From: Pyricularia pennisetigena
Taxonomy: Eukaryota; Ascomycota; Sordariomycetes; Magnaporthales; Pyriculariaceae
Direction: 5' to 3'
Length of the DNA: 64,000 nucleotides
Assembly (NCBI RefSeq): GCF_004337985.1
Contig: NW_021940922.1
Location: 434,001-498,000, forward strand
The notes below the pieces were generated by a model. It ran no database searches, had not been told where the DNA came from, and saw only the letters and a list, made by a program, of their open reading frames with translations. Both the position numbers and the translations under genes were made by a program. Shown in pieces: positions 12,017-23,339 of this stretch (the first letter of the stretch is position 1; each line of letters opens with the position of its first letter).

Positions 12017-13484
12017 ATGGAAATCTTTGCGCTGCCCAGTAAGTTCCCAAACTCACCACTCCACGTCCCCATGACCTGACCCCCCTCACTTGGCATTCTT
12101 ATACCGACAAAATCCTCCTGGATACTGACCTGAAGAAAAACAGTCTTCTTCATCACCTTTCGCGAGTCCCTCGAGACCGCCATCATCGTCTCGGTCCTCC
12201 TGGCCCTGGTCAAGCGAACCCTCGGCGACGGCGGCAGCAGCAGCAGCAGCAGCAACCAAGATGAAGACGCCCAGCTCCAGCGCCGCATGATCCGGCAGGT
12301 CTGGCTCGGCACCTTTGCCGGGCTGGCCGTCTGCATCCTGATGGGCGTCCTCGTCATCGCCGGCGCCAACGGCCTGGGCGTCGACGAGTGGGCCGTGGCC
12401 GAGGACGTCTGGGAGGGCGTCTTTGCGCTCCTGGCCTCGGTGGTCATCACCGCCATGGGCGCCGTGCTGCTGCGCGTGTCGCGCCTGCAGGACAAGTGGC
12501 GGGTCAAGCTGCTCAAGGCGTTCCGCGCCTCGTCGGCCGGGCGCGACGATGACTCTGCTCTCGGCGACGGTGCCGAGTCGCCGAGGACGGTCGAGAGGAA
12601 TCGCTTCTTTGATCGTCTTGCCTTTTTGGGCGAGGAGTATTCGCTGTTCCTGCTGCCCTTCATCACGGTCCTGCGCGAGGGGTTCGAGGGCGTCATCTTT
12701 ATCGCTGGCGTCGGGCTCGGGTATCCCGTCTCGGCTCTCATCTTTACGGCTGCTGTAGGGCTGCTGGCCGGGGCGGTCTTTGGCTATGCCATTTACCAGT
12801 AAGCCAATATGCACCACGGCTACGAGACTGAGAGCGATTCTTTGAGGCTGACAGACTCGCGACACCAGGGGCTCCAACTTTGCATCAATGCAAAAGTTCC
12901 TCGCCGCGTCCACATGCTTTCTGTATCTGGTCGCCGCCGGTCTTTTCTCCAAGGGTGTATGGCATCTCGAGGCCAATGAGGTGCGTTGTTTTCCGCTTGA
13001 CTTTGCGTTGCGACGATATCAAAGGATCAAAAGTCAAATACTTACCAGAACACCTTGGGTCCATCGCAGTGGAACAAGATAGTCGGCGGCGATGCTGCCG
13101 AACTCGGTTCAGGGCCTGGTTCCTACGACATAACCAAGAGCGTGTGGCATGTTAATGTACGACAGCACTTGCTAGTTATTCCTCTGTCTTCTTTAGGCTC
13201 CCTTACTAATTATAGCTGTGCCAATTTAGTGTTGCAACCCAGACTTTGAAGGAGGCGGGCTCTGGGGCGTCTTCAACTCCATCCTGGGCTGGACCAATTC
13301 AGCTACTGTCGGCTCTGTTGTCTCGTACAACCTCTATTGGATCGTCGTCTCCATTGGCTTCCTTGCCATGGCACACAAAGAAAAGACGGGTCACTACCCT
13401 TTCCTGAATAGGGCTAGCAAGATCACGAAGAGCATCTTGGATGGGGACCGTCAACCCCTTCTCTCGAATTCTCGGACAGCCTAG
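12017..13484 (+). CDS. FTR1: Ftr1-type high-affinity iron permease
   Basis: Five exons (12017-12038, 12144-12798, 12869-12980, 13070-13156, 13230-13484) with consensus splice sites join in phase to 376 residues, normal for plasma-membrane Ftr1. The first exon holds only 22 bases. The protein starts MEIFALP and has about seven hydrophobic helices. The iron-binding glutamate motif occurs twice, as RESLE at residue 14 and as REGFE at residue 185; the family form of the second is usually REGLE, so Leu to Phe is a conservative oddity. An acidic/Ser-rich loop with a run of six serines follows helix 1. The C-terminal part contains GGYx-like and WHxNCC-type segments typical of the permease. Family role: takes Fe(III) from Fet3 and moves it into the cell. 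The Fet3-type gene at 7.2-9.0 kb is its expected partner. Confidence 0.92.
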
Positions 13485-15591
13485 TATCCAATCAGTTTCA
13501 AGCGCAGCCGACAGCATTATGCCATGTACGACATTCTATTATTATTTTTTTATTCTTTTCCTGTGTGGTCCCTAACTCGACCAGGAACGACGCCATGGTT
13601 GACGGCCCCACAAGCATCAGTCTTGTCGAATTGCTATAGTATACGGCATTCGTCGTTTTACAGTACAACTCCAACTTGCTTTCCACCGTCGCCCTCACTT
13701 ATTCCGGCAGAGATTCCACTCTTGGAATAGATCCGCCCCTGAACGATGCTCAGGATCTCAGTCGCGGTATTGAAAGCTACCCGCAATAGTATCTATCCAT
13801 CTTCGCACCTGCGTCCAACACGCCTCTCCAGTCAATAATCCATCTTGCGCCACAAGCTACAACCGTGAATTGTGGCAGCCGTTGGACTTTACACCCCGCA
13901 TGGCGATGTCGGTCATCCCTGGGTCATCCCTCGGTCACTGAGCCGAGAACGAGGTGATTCTCCGACCTATGCTGGCCGACAGATTATCACAATGCGCGCG
14001 GATCGCCCGCCAGCGCACAGCTCAATGCGTATTTCGGAGCGCTTACAGGTCATCGAGGTCTTGCAGAGATCCTCATATATGATCGTTGTTGTGCATGAGA
14101 GACAGAAGTTCGAGAACTGTCACCGGCCCCTAGACGATGACAGGGTCGATGATTATGAAAAGGGACCTTGGGCTACACTTCACCCTTGGACTTGATAATC
14201 GCGGCCAAAGGCGCGTAGGAAGTCGGAGACCCTGGTGGCGGCTGTAGGAATCGACATAACACCGCTCGGGAAAAAAATCGTTGTCAGTGCCATGCTGCCA
14301 ACCTGGTATACATTGCATCCAGCCGAGATAGACGGCTCAGGTTTCACCACGTACTCCTCGTCATTTTCTCGTCTGGCTGATCAAGAGCTCCCTTTGTGCG
14401 TGTCCAACAGCAAGCACATCCCGGGACTGGCACGTCTTCTTTCACAATCTTCCTGTCGGATGGTAGCCATTCAGTCACAACCAGCACCGAGCATCAACCA
14501 TCACCGTCTTCGTTTTGTCAATGACCCATCGGTACCGAAATCTAATTGCCAACGTTCGCGGTGTCATTGTTGAAACGACTGCATGGTTGTTTGCAGTCCA
14601 CCTGCCAATTCCACCAAATCCAAGCTGGAAAACGGAATAACCGCAGCCATAGAGTCTCGTCTGGGTATTCCCGCCGCCTCAACTAAGTCTCCATAATCGA
14701 ACACCTCCCACCCTGGATGGTGGCCGCCTACAGACGGACGGTCGCATGGGCATTGAGTAGTCGGGTCCGGGTTTCTGGCAGGACGGTGCCAGAGACGTGC
14801 CGCGGCAGTTGCTTTTGAGGTTGTCCGTCGACAAAAGCGTTGCAAAGTTGTGTTGATGGGTCTCGGGTTCGGGTTCTATGCGTCAATTGCACTGTCGGGG
14901 CATCGACGATGGCTCCTCTCACCGCCACGTTTGCGTGAAATTTCCCTCCGCTACCTTTGCCAACATCCTACGCTTGGTTTTCTAGTGTAGATCGGCCAAA
15001 GAGTACACAGGTCTCCATTCTAATATCGTTCGTTTCCGGGTTTGTCCGTGTTTTTTCGCGGCGTCGCGAGCGCTACAAGCCCCACTCGCATCGGTGCCAT
15101 TCACTCCAGATCTTTTTTTTATCCCTCGCCAACACTTCAAACATGTGTTCTGCTTCCAAGTAGGTTGGTAGGCAGATACTTGCTCGGCGCGCAAGAGACA
15201 AGCATTGGGGATGCCGGGTAATTTCGGACCTATGCATGTTGAAGTCGGCTTGCCAGGGGACAAATTACCTAACCTCGCGCCTTCGCGACTTCAGTGGAGC
15301 TGCCATTGCACCAAACACCATGTTTTGACTTGGTGCGTACATTGATTATTTGTCAGCTTTACCAAGCAAGCAAACGGCTTCGTAGAGAGCACAAAAGGGG
15401 GGACAATAAAAACTTCCAAGGATAGAATTGCAACAAGATCCTCCAAAATGTCGGCGGATGATTAATGCAAACAGATACGGGAAGGATTTGATGCGATACA
15501 TCCAGTCGCATACTAAGTCTTTTTTTTTTTTTTTTTTTTTCCTTTACCCAAACAGCACGGAGCCCCGCAACAAGGCAAAAATCGAAACGCT
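13485..15591. other. Intergenic region with an unidentified broken frame
   Basis: No intact gene. Between about 13590 and 14100 (+) there is a protein-like frame interrupted by several stops, perhaps the remains of a gene, but I cannot name it. T-runs occur at 15111-15119 and 15522-15540; the latter lies about 50 bases before the next start codon. Confidence 0.4.
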
Positions 15592-17054
15592 ATGCCACCC
15601 GCAACAGAGAAGCCCCTTGTCGTGGCCATGTCCCTGCCCGGGGCGGGCCACACCATCCCCGTGATGCGCGCGGCCGCCCACCTCGCCTCGCGCGGCTTCG
15701 AAGTCTGGTACGTCACGGCCGCCGAGTTCGAATCCTCGGCGCGGTCCTCGGGCATCGCCCGCTTCTTCCCCTCCCCGAGCCCTTTCGTCCTGCACCCGGA
15801 CCTCATGGCCGGCTACGCGGACCTGCCCGAGGGACCGGCGCGGCTGGACCACGTATTCCGCAACGTCTTCCTCCGCGGCACGAAGCACTACGCCGACGCG
15901 CTGCGCACCGCCCTCGAGGCGGCCAGGGGCGAAACGCCCGGCAGGAGCGTCGTGGTGCTGCAGGACATGTTTGCGGGCGGGGCGCTGCCGTTCATCCACG
16001 GCGCGCCGCCTCCGCGCGGCTACGAGGACGACGGCTTCCCGCCCGTCGTGTCGCTCAACGTGTCGGTGCTGTTTTGCACCAGCGCCGACGCGCCGCCGCT
16101 CGGGTTCGCTGTCGACCCGGTCGGGCGCGAGGGGGAGGAGATGCTGAGGCTGCACGCGGAGTTCGACGCCGGCACCGCAGAGACGCGCGCGATGCTGAAC
16201 CGGATCCTGGGCGAGATGGGGTGCACGAGGCGGGTCGACGCCCTGGCCGATGCGTGGCTGGAGGGTCCGGATTTGACGCTGCAGCTGTGCAGCCCGGGGC
16301 TGGAGTACAGGAGGCGAGACCTCAGTCCCAAGATCAGGTTCGTCGGAGGCCTGCCGCTTCCCGAGGGCAAAGGCGGCGAGCTTCCAGACTGGCTTCGGGA
16401 TCATGTGGAGGCTCAACGCGACGCGCAGGCGGACGGCCAGACAAAGCGAAAGACGCTCGTGTTTGTGACGCAGGGCACTGTGGATATCGACCACAGCGAG
16501 CTGCTTATACCTGCTCTTCAGGGACTGGGCGCCAGGGATGACCTTTTTATCGTTGGGGTCCTCGGGAAAAAAGGTGCCAGGCTCCCGGAGAGCGTGGAGA
16601 GCAGCTTGCCCTCTGCCAATGTCAAGGTGCTGGACTACTTTTCTTACAATGATATTTTGCCGCATGCAGATGTTTTTATTACAAATGTGAGTTGCCTGTT
16701 CCAATTGCGCCGGACCCCAGGATACCTCATCATCCATTCACCATTCGCCTGATTGACACTTAAACCATCCAGGGCGGCTACGGCGGCTTCATGCACGGAG
16801 TGATGAACGGGTCTCCCATGATTATCGCCGGGACGAGCAACGACAAAGCCGACGTGGCGAATCGCATGGAATATGCAGGGCTGGGAATAAATCTCAGAAC
16901 AGCGAGACCGACTCCCGAGCAAATTTCTGCTGCTGTCGATCAGATTTTGTCGGATAGTTCCTACAAACAAAGGGCTCTGGAAATTAAAAAGGAAAACGAA
17001 GAAATGGATTCCTTTGGGAGGATCGAGAAAGCCGTGCTGGAAGTCGCACGCTGA
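15592..17054 (+). CDS. UDP-glycosyltransferase, GT1/GT28-like fold
   Basis: Exons 15592-16686 and 16773-17054 join across an 86-bp intron (GTGAGT..CCAG) to 458 residues. The N-terminus (residues 8-45) has the Rossmann-type start SLPGAGHTIPVMRAA, as in macrolide/sterol-type UDP-glycosyltransferases. The C-terminal donor half shows FVTQGT near residue 290-300, the DYFSYNDILPHADVFITN segment, and right across the intron NGGYGGFMHGVMNGSPMI, the family's nucleotide-sugar binding signature. There is no signal peptide or membrane helix, so it is probably cytosolic and acts on a small lipophilic acceptor. No polyketide or terpene genes lie beside it, so the substrate is unknown. The GC-rich first exon contrasts with the AT-richer last exon. 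Product family is certain; acceptor is not. Confidence 0.9.
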
Positions 17055-17414
17055 GCAGCAAGTCCTGCCGTTAATTGTGCTGTACACTATGTTCCATCCA
17101 TGTATTTTACGGCGAAACCCTTCACTCAATAACGATACCTCATCTCTTTTCCCTACCAATATGGAGGTGCCTATTTCGTATATCGATACCTGAGTATAAC
17201 AAAGCTAAGGCCGAGCTTCTACGGCAAATGGTCCTAGACCTGAATATAAAAAATACATACAAGAAAGAAAAAAAGTAACCAAAAAGCTCGCTCGCTACTC
17301 TGTCCGTCGGCCGGCGGCAAAAGAAGAAAACAAAGGAGAAATAAACGAAGTTTTGTTTTGTTTTTGTTTTTGTTTTTTTTGTTTTTTGAGAAAAGAAATA
17401 AAAAAAAGTTTAAA
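17055..17414. other. Short convergent intergenic region
   Basis: The 3' sides of the glycosyltransferase (+) and of the receptor-like gene (-) meet here. It contains a T-rich block at about 17355-17400 and no gene. Confidence 0.55.
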
Positions 17415-18861
17415 CTAAGCCCCCGAAAACTTGGGATTTGGAAATCCAATCTCGCTGAACCTGAACAGTTCCGGCAGCGACGGCTTTTCCAGTGGTTTCA
17501 CCCTCTCGCTCGACACCACAACGTCGTACGTGACCGTGATGCCCGCCAGCTCGTCGACGCTGGAGACATCGGACGGCGCGCCATCGTCGCCGCTGTTCCT
17601 CGTCCTTGCCAGCCTCGCCCTGCTCAAACTCCTGCTGCGCGACAGGGTCGGCGAGCTGGTCAGGGACCTCATCCTCCTGAGGTTGCCGCCGCTGCTGCCC
17701 ACGCCGGGGTTGGCGTGCGCGAGCGGCGGCCGCCGCTGGGCCTTGATCTCGGTCATGGTGCGCAGGTTGGCCACCTCGCCGCTGCTGCTGCCGAGCTCGC
17801 TCCGCTGCTGCGGCTCCGAGCGGCTCCGGCTCTCGTCGAGCCACTGCGGTATCTCGTGGCCGCATCCGCTCTGCAGCGTCTGCATCTGCTTGCTGCCGCT
17901 GCCGCCGGGGATCCTACCGCCCGCCGGGCTGGGACCCGTGGTCTTGCGGCTCTCGCGGCTGACTCGCGCCGCTGCCCTGGTGGTCCCGGCGGCGAAGAGG
18001 TCTAGGATCGGCTTGAGGGTTGGGAGGCAGCCTTTTTGGTCGAGGGGGGGAAAGTTGTTAGAATGGATGATTGCCGCGGTGGAGGTTGGCCTGAGAACAA
18101 GCTTTTGATGGACCAATGACTTACAGCATAAAATAGCAATGTTCCCCTCAACATTGGACCAGATGATCGAATTGCTTATGTACCACGTCATATCCGGGTC
18201 CATCACATCAAAGTGGGCAATGACAAAAAGGCGTATTCCCGACACCACGGTGACACTGTACAGGTAAATGAAGCACATACATGTTAGTCAAGCCCCACGG
18301 ACAACCCTCACGGACAACCATCCGGTCAGACCTGTGACCTCGTGCAAAAGCTCCAAGAGACGTCGGACTTACATGGCACCAAACAGGAAAACAGCCAAGA
18401 CGGCGACCTTTTGCGGAGTCGGCATCCGCAGCCGCCAAACGTACGGCACAGGCATGGTCAACAACAGCAAGTTCGTGACGACGGTCGGGATCGCCGTCCC
18501 GATGATAAACAGCTTGCTATCAATTTCACACTTGTATTGGTCCGACGGCATGCGGTTTTCCAGGTCGAAGCGGTCCCAGAACGCGTTCACGGGCAAGCAC
18601 TGGAAGACGGTGGCGATGAGGATCGCGACCACCCAGCCCGTGACCAGCCCGGCCATGATCCAGATGGGGATGCGGTTGCGCTTCTCGGCGCCGAACAGCC
18701 GCCAATACAGGCAGAGGGTCGAGTATTTGACCAGGCCCAGCACGAGCACGTAGAGCAGCTCGATGACGAACATTCCGATGGCCCATGCCTTGGGCGAGTG
18801 CGCTGTGCCGGCCCAGACGTGTCGACCTGTGCCGTTGGGGATTACTACGATGCCGTGATTG
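17415..18861 (-). CDS. PTH11-like / fungal rhodopsin-fold integral membrane protein, 5' end lost in gap
   Basis: Three exons remain (18861-18373, 18255-18125, 18031-17415) and join in phase with GTAAGT donors. They encode the C-terminal part of a seven-helix protein of the fungal rhodopsin (SAT4/PTH11-like) family: GRHVWAGTAHSPKAW, then helices with LVLGLVKYSTLCLYWRLF, the DRF-like loop and VVSGIRLF, and ILCCCLPTLKPILDLF after the last helix. A Ser/Arg-rich cytosolic tail of about 190 residues follows. Members sense surface or nutrient cues and some are needed for infection-structure development. The first exon(s), with any CFEM domain and the first two helices, should lie at higher coordinates, where 509 bases are unknown; I find no continuation beyond the gap up to 20 kb. 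The 5' border at 18861 is an inferred acceptor (CCCAG). Confidence 0.82.
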
Positions 18862-21706
18862 CTGGGTGAGTACGACTTTCATTATACCAAGAGAGAGAGA
18901 GGGGGGGGGGGNNNNNNNNNNNNNNNNNNNNNNNNNNNNNNNNNNNNNNNNNNNNNNNNNNNNNNNNNNNNNNNNNNNNNNNNNNNNNNNNNNNNNNNNN
19001 NNNNNNNNNNNNNNNNNNNNNNNNNNNNNNNNNNNNNNNNNNNNNNNNNNNNNNNNNNNNNNNNNNNNNNNNNNNNNNNNNNNNNNNNNNNNNNNNNNNN
19101 NNNNNNNNNNNNNNNNNNNNNNNNNNNNNNNNNNNNNNNNNNNNNNNNNNNNNNNNNNNNNNNNNNNNNNNNNNNNNNNNNNNNNNNNNNNNNNNNNNNN
19201 NNNNNNNNNNNNNNNNNNNNNNNNNNNNNNNNNNNNNNNNNNNNNNNNNNNNNNNNNNNNNNNNNNNNNNNNNNNNNNNNNNNNNNNNNNNNNNNNNNNN
19301 NNNNNNNNNNNNNNNNNNNNNNNNNNNNNNNNNNNNNNNNNNNNNNNNNNNNNNNNNNNNNNNNNNNNNNNNNNNNNNNNNNNNNNNNNNNNNNNNNNNN
19401 NNNNNNNNNNNNNNNNNNNNAAAAAAAAAAAAAAAGAAACTTTGGAAAAAGGTCTCCACCAAACGCGACAGAGAGCTTTTCTTCACAGCCCTAAAAAGAA
19501 CGAAATCGAAAACCAAAAAACGAACAGAGAAGGAAAGTTCGACACATGGCAACGTGAAATGTTTCATGAGGGTTCAACGTCATGTTGTATAAAAGACGCT
19601 CACCCGACGGGATAGAACTTAGAGTGTCATGTCCCACTAGCCTCGGGGTGACGGCGGGTTGCCACGGTCCATCCACGCAAAGGACCCTCTCCATCTACCG
19701 ATCATGATGGGGGCAGGCAACAGGCAGGAGAAAAAAAAAAAAATAACAAGTGCGAGAGAGTAGCGGCGGGCGGGCGGCGGCCGCCTGCGACGTCACTCAA
19801 AGGTTGTCAACTCATGCAAGCTAAAAAAACGCCGGGCTTCCCACCCGGTGGGCGGCGAATGCAACGCTCAAGGTTCCTCCGCACGTTTCTCGCAGGGCTT
19901 GGGATTTATCTATCTGGCACACGGCCCACGAGGTGAGCCCCCCTTTTCCTCTCGCTCTAGGTTTAACCTTTTTTTTTCCTTTGTCAAAATTTCCCGGCAC
20001 TTTGGCGGGTTTTACGGTGATAGGTCCCATTGCATTAAATGATTTTTTGGATTTCGGCCTAAGGAGATCCCGTTCGTTTGTTGATGCGTTTTATGCTTAC
20101 TCTGTATTTGGTAGCCTTTCCTTTTCACTACACTATTTCGCTTTGGGTATGACTTCAGTAGCAGAAGAGTAGGAGAATTGAAGGCCCCTGCTGTGGTAGT
20201 AAACTCCTCTGCCAACTTGCCATTGAGGGTCCTATGGCTTCGGCCAAAGCGTGATATAAGAAGAGAGGAGTGTAATTCGTGTGAACCTCCCAACACTTCT
20301 TGGCTGCTCCTCAAAAGGCAATAGCCTAGCATGGTTGCTACGCAGTATTCAATAACCATCCATCTCCGGCGGGTCTCAATAAAGCCTGAGTCGAGTCCGG
20401 GTGATGCCCTACAGGGATCATAAAATGAAAAAAGAACATGTCAAGAAGCATGACGATCCAAGCAAACGGATGCCCTGGTCGTATCCGATTGAGTTGCACA
20501 TTTTTGTACACTAGGCATTCTTCTTAATAATCATCATCACTAGTGCCGGCAACTTAGTCTTCCGTCTCTTTTTTTTCTCTCTCTCTCTCTCTCTCTTTCT
20601 TTCCCCTCTTCTAGCACAATTCTTCTTCCCGTCAAGGTACGCATGACACTTGTGACGCATAGCTTAAAATCCCACGAGTCATACTATGGGATTATATCAT
20701 TTGGAGCGGATAGCAGTGTATCCTATTTTAGAGATACAACCCCAATGATGAGTGAGGCTTCAATCTGAAATTGATTGGCAAAAGGAAGACGCGTTGGTAA
20801 AGGTTGCATCTAGATGAACTGTATTCCCGAGTTATGCCCAACATCGCATGACGGCCAGCCAGCCCATTCTTATGGGAAGCTGGGCGAGCAATATACGGCG
20901 AACACGGCGAAGACAGAATTTGCCATCGTATCAGCCTTGGCGCAGTCCGAGCGGCGAGCAAAGTCAAGTCAAGAGAACGGGGGAGCGTTGGATTGGCTAA
21001 ATCATTCCCTCCCCCACTATAAAACGAGATGACCAGGCAGTAAAGTTCACGACTCGAGACAAACAATGAACCCATCTTGACTCGGTCGCACGTGGACTTG
21101 GGAAACATTGTGCTTGTTTATAGTTTTTGTGTTTATCGCACGAAGACGTACGTCTACAAGATGTTACTCTACTACGTAATACAAGCCCAAGGAACGGAGT
21201 TGGCGCCCAGCCTGCCCTTGCAAAGATGATGGATTGGCACATGTGTTTTTATGTGATGTGAAGATTTTCGTAGAGAGATGGATGATATGAATCGTAGGTC
21301 TACATCTCATCTCGATCTATTTTTCTTTTTCACTCAGCCCTTTCCAGTGCAGATTTTTGCATCGAATGGCCAATTGGCTGCGCTTCACCAACCTCAATCA
21401 CATCGTTCCCTTTCTGGGGTCGATTTGTCAAGCGGTGGGTTGCAGACCAGTCAATCTTGCAGAGAGTTTCGCTACCAAGTCGTTGTTATGACCTCCCAAG
21501 ATGTGCCATAGCTTTCCCCAACGCCAAGATTCCGGACGTTGCCTCGAACACTACCTAACATATGACTCGTTCCGGGTCTGCGGGTATTTTATTAACACGG
21601 AAAAAGAAATTCCACATTTACTGCAACCAAGCTTCTAAATCCCTTGCGATATAATGCCCGCACAAATCCGGGTCACCATCAAGCGAGTAACATTGTTTCA
21701 AGCCCA
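18862..21706. other. Gap and gene-free stretch
   Basis: Apart from the N-run, this stretch shows simple repeats: GA then G at 18893-18911, an A-run after the gap at 19421-19435, and a TC run at about 20574-20598. No protein-coding frame is credible. A CTATAAAA box at about 21020 has no obvious gene after it. Confidence 0.5.
18912..19420. other. Assembly gap, 509 N
   Basis: Unknown bases flanked by a G-run on the left and an A-run on the right, so homopolymers probably broke the assembly. It removes the 5' part of the PTH11-like gene. Confidence 0.99.
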
Positions 21707-21794
21707 TCTTCCGTGGCGCAATTGGCTAGCGCGTTCGACTGTTAAGTTTCGACCCACCATCGAGAGGTTGTCAGTTCAAGCCTGACCGGAAGAG
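21707..21794 (+). tRNA. tRNA-Asn (GTT) with 14-base intron
   Basis: The cloverleaf can be folded by eye. Acceptor stem TCTTCCG pairs with CGGAAGA, followed by discriminator G. The D arm reads GCGC..GCGC, the anticodon arm TTCGA/TCGAG holds loop CTGTTAA with anticodon GTT at 21741-21743, and the T arm is GTCAG-TTCAAGC-CTGAC. A 14-base intron (21745-21758) sits at the canonical place after position 37. The mature tRNA has 74 bases before CCA addition. Confidence 0.95.
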
Positions 21795-22455
21795 AATTTT
21801 TTTTGCCTTGTTCTCACCTATGCTGGTTGAAGGGCATTCGTGTTATGCCACGCATGAGAATGTTGGGTCATTGCTTTTGCTGTTTTCTTTTTTTTTTCCC
21901 CATATATATGTTCTGCATACATTTTGTCTGGCTAGAATTAGGATAATTTTAGAAAACCTGAATCTCAAATCTCTTTTGATGAAAAATACCTGCAGTATTT
22001 GATAAAACGGTGCAGACACTAATCAACGCCAGATATCGGGGCGATCGCGGTGTTATGGGATGCTAGACAACCCGTCAAATTGTAGGAACTATAAATAACA
22101 CAGCATATGATTAAACAGTTAGTAAAAACAACCGAAACTAATAAGATTCGGATTAACCGAGGATATTTTAAAATTTGAAATTAATGCAAGCTTTTTACTC
22201 ATATATCGAGACTTCTCAGATCTTGTAGCAATGCTTAGCCTCGAGCTAACTTCCCGACATTCCCTACACAAGGTATACTGGCAAATATTCAGTTTTACAT
22301 TCGAGAATTTTCCCAGCCAACAAACAAACAGACATCTCATCTCTTCCTTGCCTTGGCCCGCAGAGCTACGACATCGCAAGCTGATACCCTTTCCCTCCAA
22401 ACCTACTCTTTCCCCTTTTATCCTGGACTCACCCTGGAGACTCTCGTTTTCCAAG
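21795..22455. other. Gene-free, AT-rich stretch
   Basis: Downstream of the tRNA comes a T-run, then AT-rich DNA and the upstream region of the small secreted protein at 22456. No gene is visible. Confidence 0.5.
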
Positions 22456-22704
22456 ATGCGTTTCGGAACTACTTTTCTTGTTACTTTTGCCTGCGGCGTC
22501 ATCGCCTCACAGCCGCACTTATATCAGATGCCCAGGATATCAGTGCCCCCCGGGAAGACTCCGGAAGAGTGTGTGAATATCTGCAAAGAACAGTTGCTAG
22601 CGGCCAGACTTGACTTGACGCCGGGATTTCAATATTTTTGCAAGGTGTGGTGCAAAGAATACAAGCGGCTGGAGAATTTGAGCAAAGTTCGTGCGGCGCA
22701 TTGA
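22456..22704 (+). CDS. Tiny secreted protein with twin CX3C motifs (82 aa)
   Basis: A single-exon frame of 82 residues started at the ATG at 22456, because MRFGTTFLVTFACGVIAS is a good signal peptide; an in-frame start 75 codons upstream gives only non-protein-like sequence. The mature part, about 64 residues, is charged and has four cysteines placed as CVNIC..CKVWC, two CX3C units about 20 residues apart with predicted helices between and after. Such a layout can form a helical hairpin held by two disulfides, as in alpha-hairpinin peptides. I do not recognise a specific family. A pyrimidine-rich leader precedes the start, and no intron is needed. It could be an effector or antimicrobial-type peptide; this is inference from size, signal and cysteines. 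Confidence 0.65.
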   Translation: MRFGTTFLVTFACGVIASQPHLYQMPRISVPPGKTPEECVNICKEQLLAARLDLTPGFQYFCKVWCKEYKRLENLSKVRAAH

Positions 22705-23339
22705 GATTCATTCTAATTTCATCATGTTCGCGCCTTGTCATAAGCCAAGTGCCGTACTTGGTAGTTATTTAAACTATTATATATACATCCCCGAGTGTTA
22801 TTTACAAATACAAACGACCTTTTCCAACTTATTTACACTGTTCAAATTAGACCATTTTTTCGAGTAAACATCAATTGTTTAGCATTCAGGGATGTCGAAA
22901 TCAAGGCGGAGGTTGTAGAGGGCACGCCTGTGACCGGCAAACCTAGAGAGCAGTGCAAGACGGAGGGTATCAGCAAGGTTTATGTCAATTTTATGAGTAT
23001 TTCTTTTTTTTTTGTTTTTTTTTTGATTGGCTTTTGCCACGCTTTTGCCGCATTGGTAGGTCCTCTTATACGGGCGAGCTCATTATATGTTTGCAATCTT
23101 GGAGTACACAGTATTTTTATTTGTACTAGTTTACACACATCTCCACACCCTATTTAGCAAGGGTATTCCAAAAAGATCGAAACAATAGACATAGAAAAAA
23201 AAAAAAAAAAGAAAGAAACAGAAACCCCATCCCAACCATGTGTGCGTGCGTGGTCTCGTATATGTGCAGCATGTACACCATCTACTGATTATGTTCCAAT
23301 CTTATGAACCACTCGCCTTTGAATGTACACGTTTCTCTC
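22705..23339. other. Intergenic region between convergent genes
   Basis: AT-rich, with T- and A-runs (about 23004-23023, 23196-23210). It holds the 3' sides of the small secreted protein (+) and the tyrosinase (-). No gene seen. Confidence 0.55.

Noticed and set aside
15592..18861. Secondary-metabolite cluster around the glycosyltransferase
   Set aside because: No polyketide synthase, peptide synthetase, terpene cyclase or P450 is near; a receptor and a glycosyltransferase alone are not a cluster.
18785..19615. Frames running through the 509-base gap
   Set aside because: They are open only because N cannot give a stop codon.
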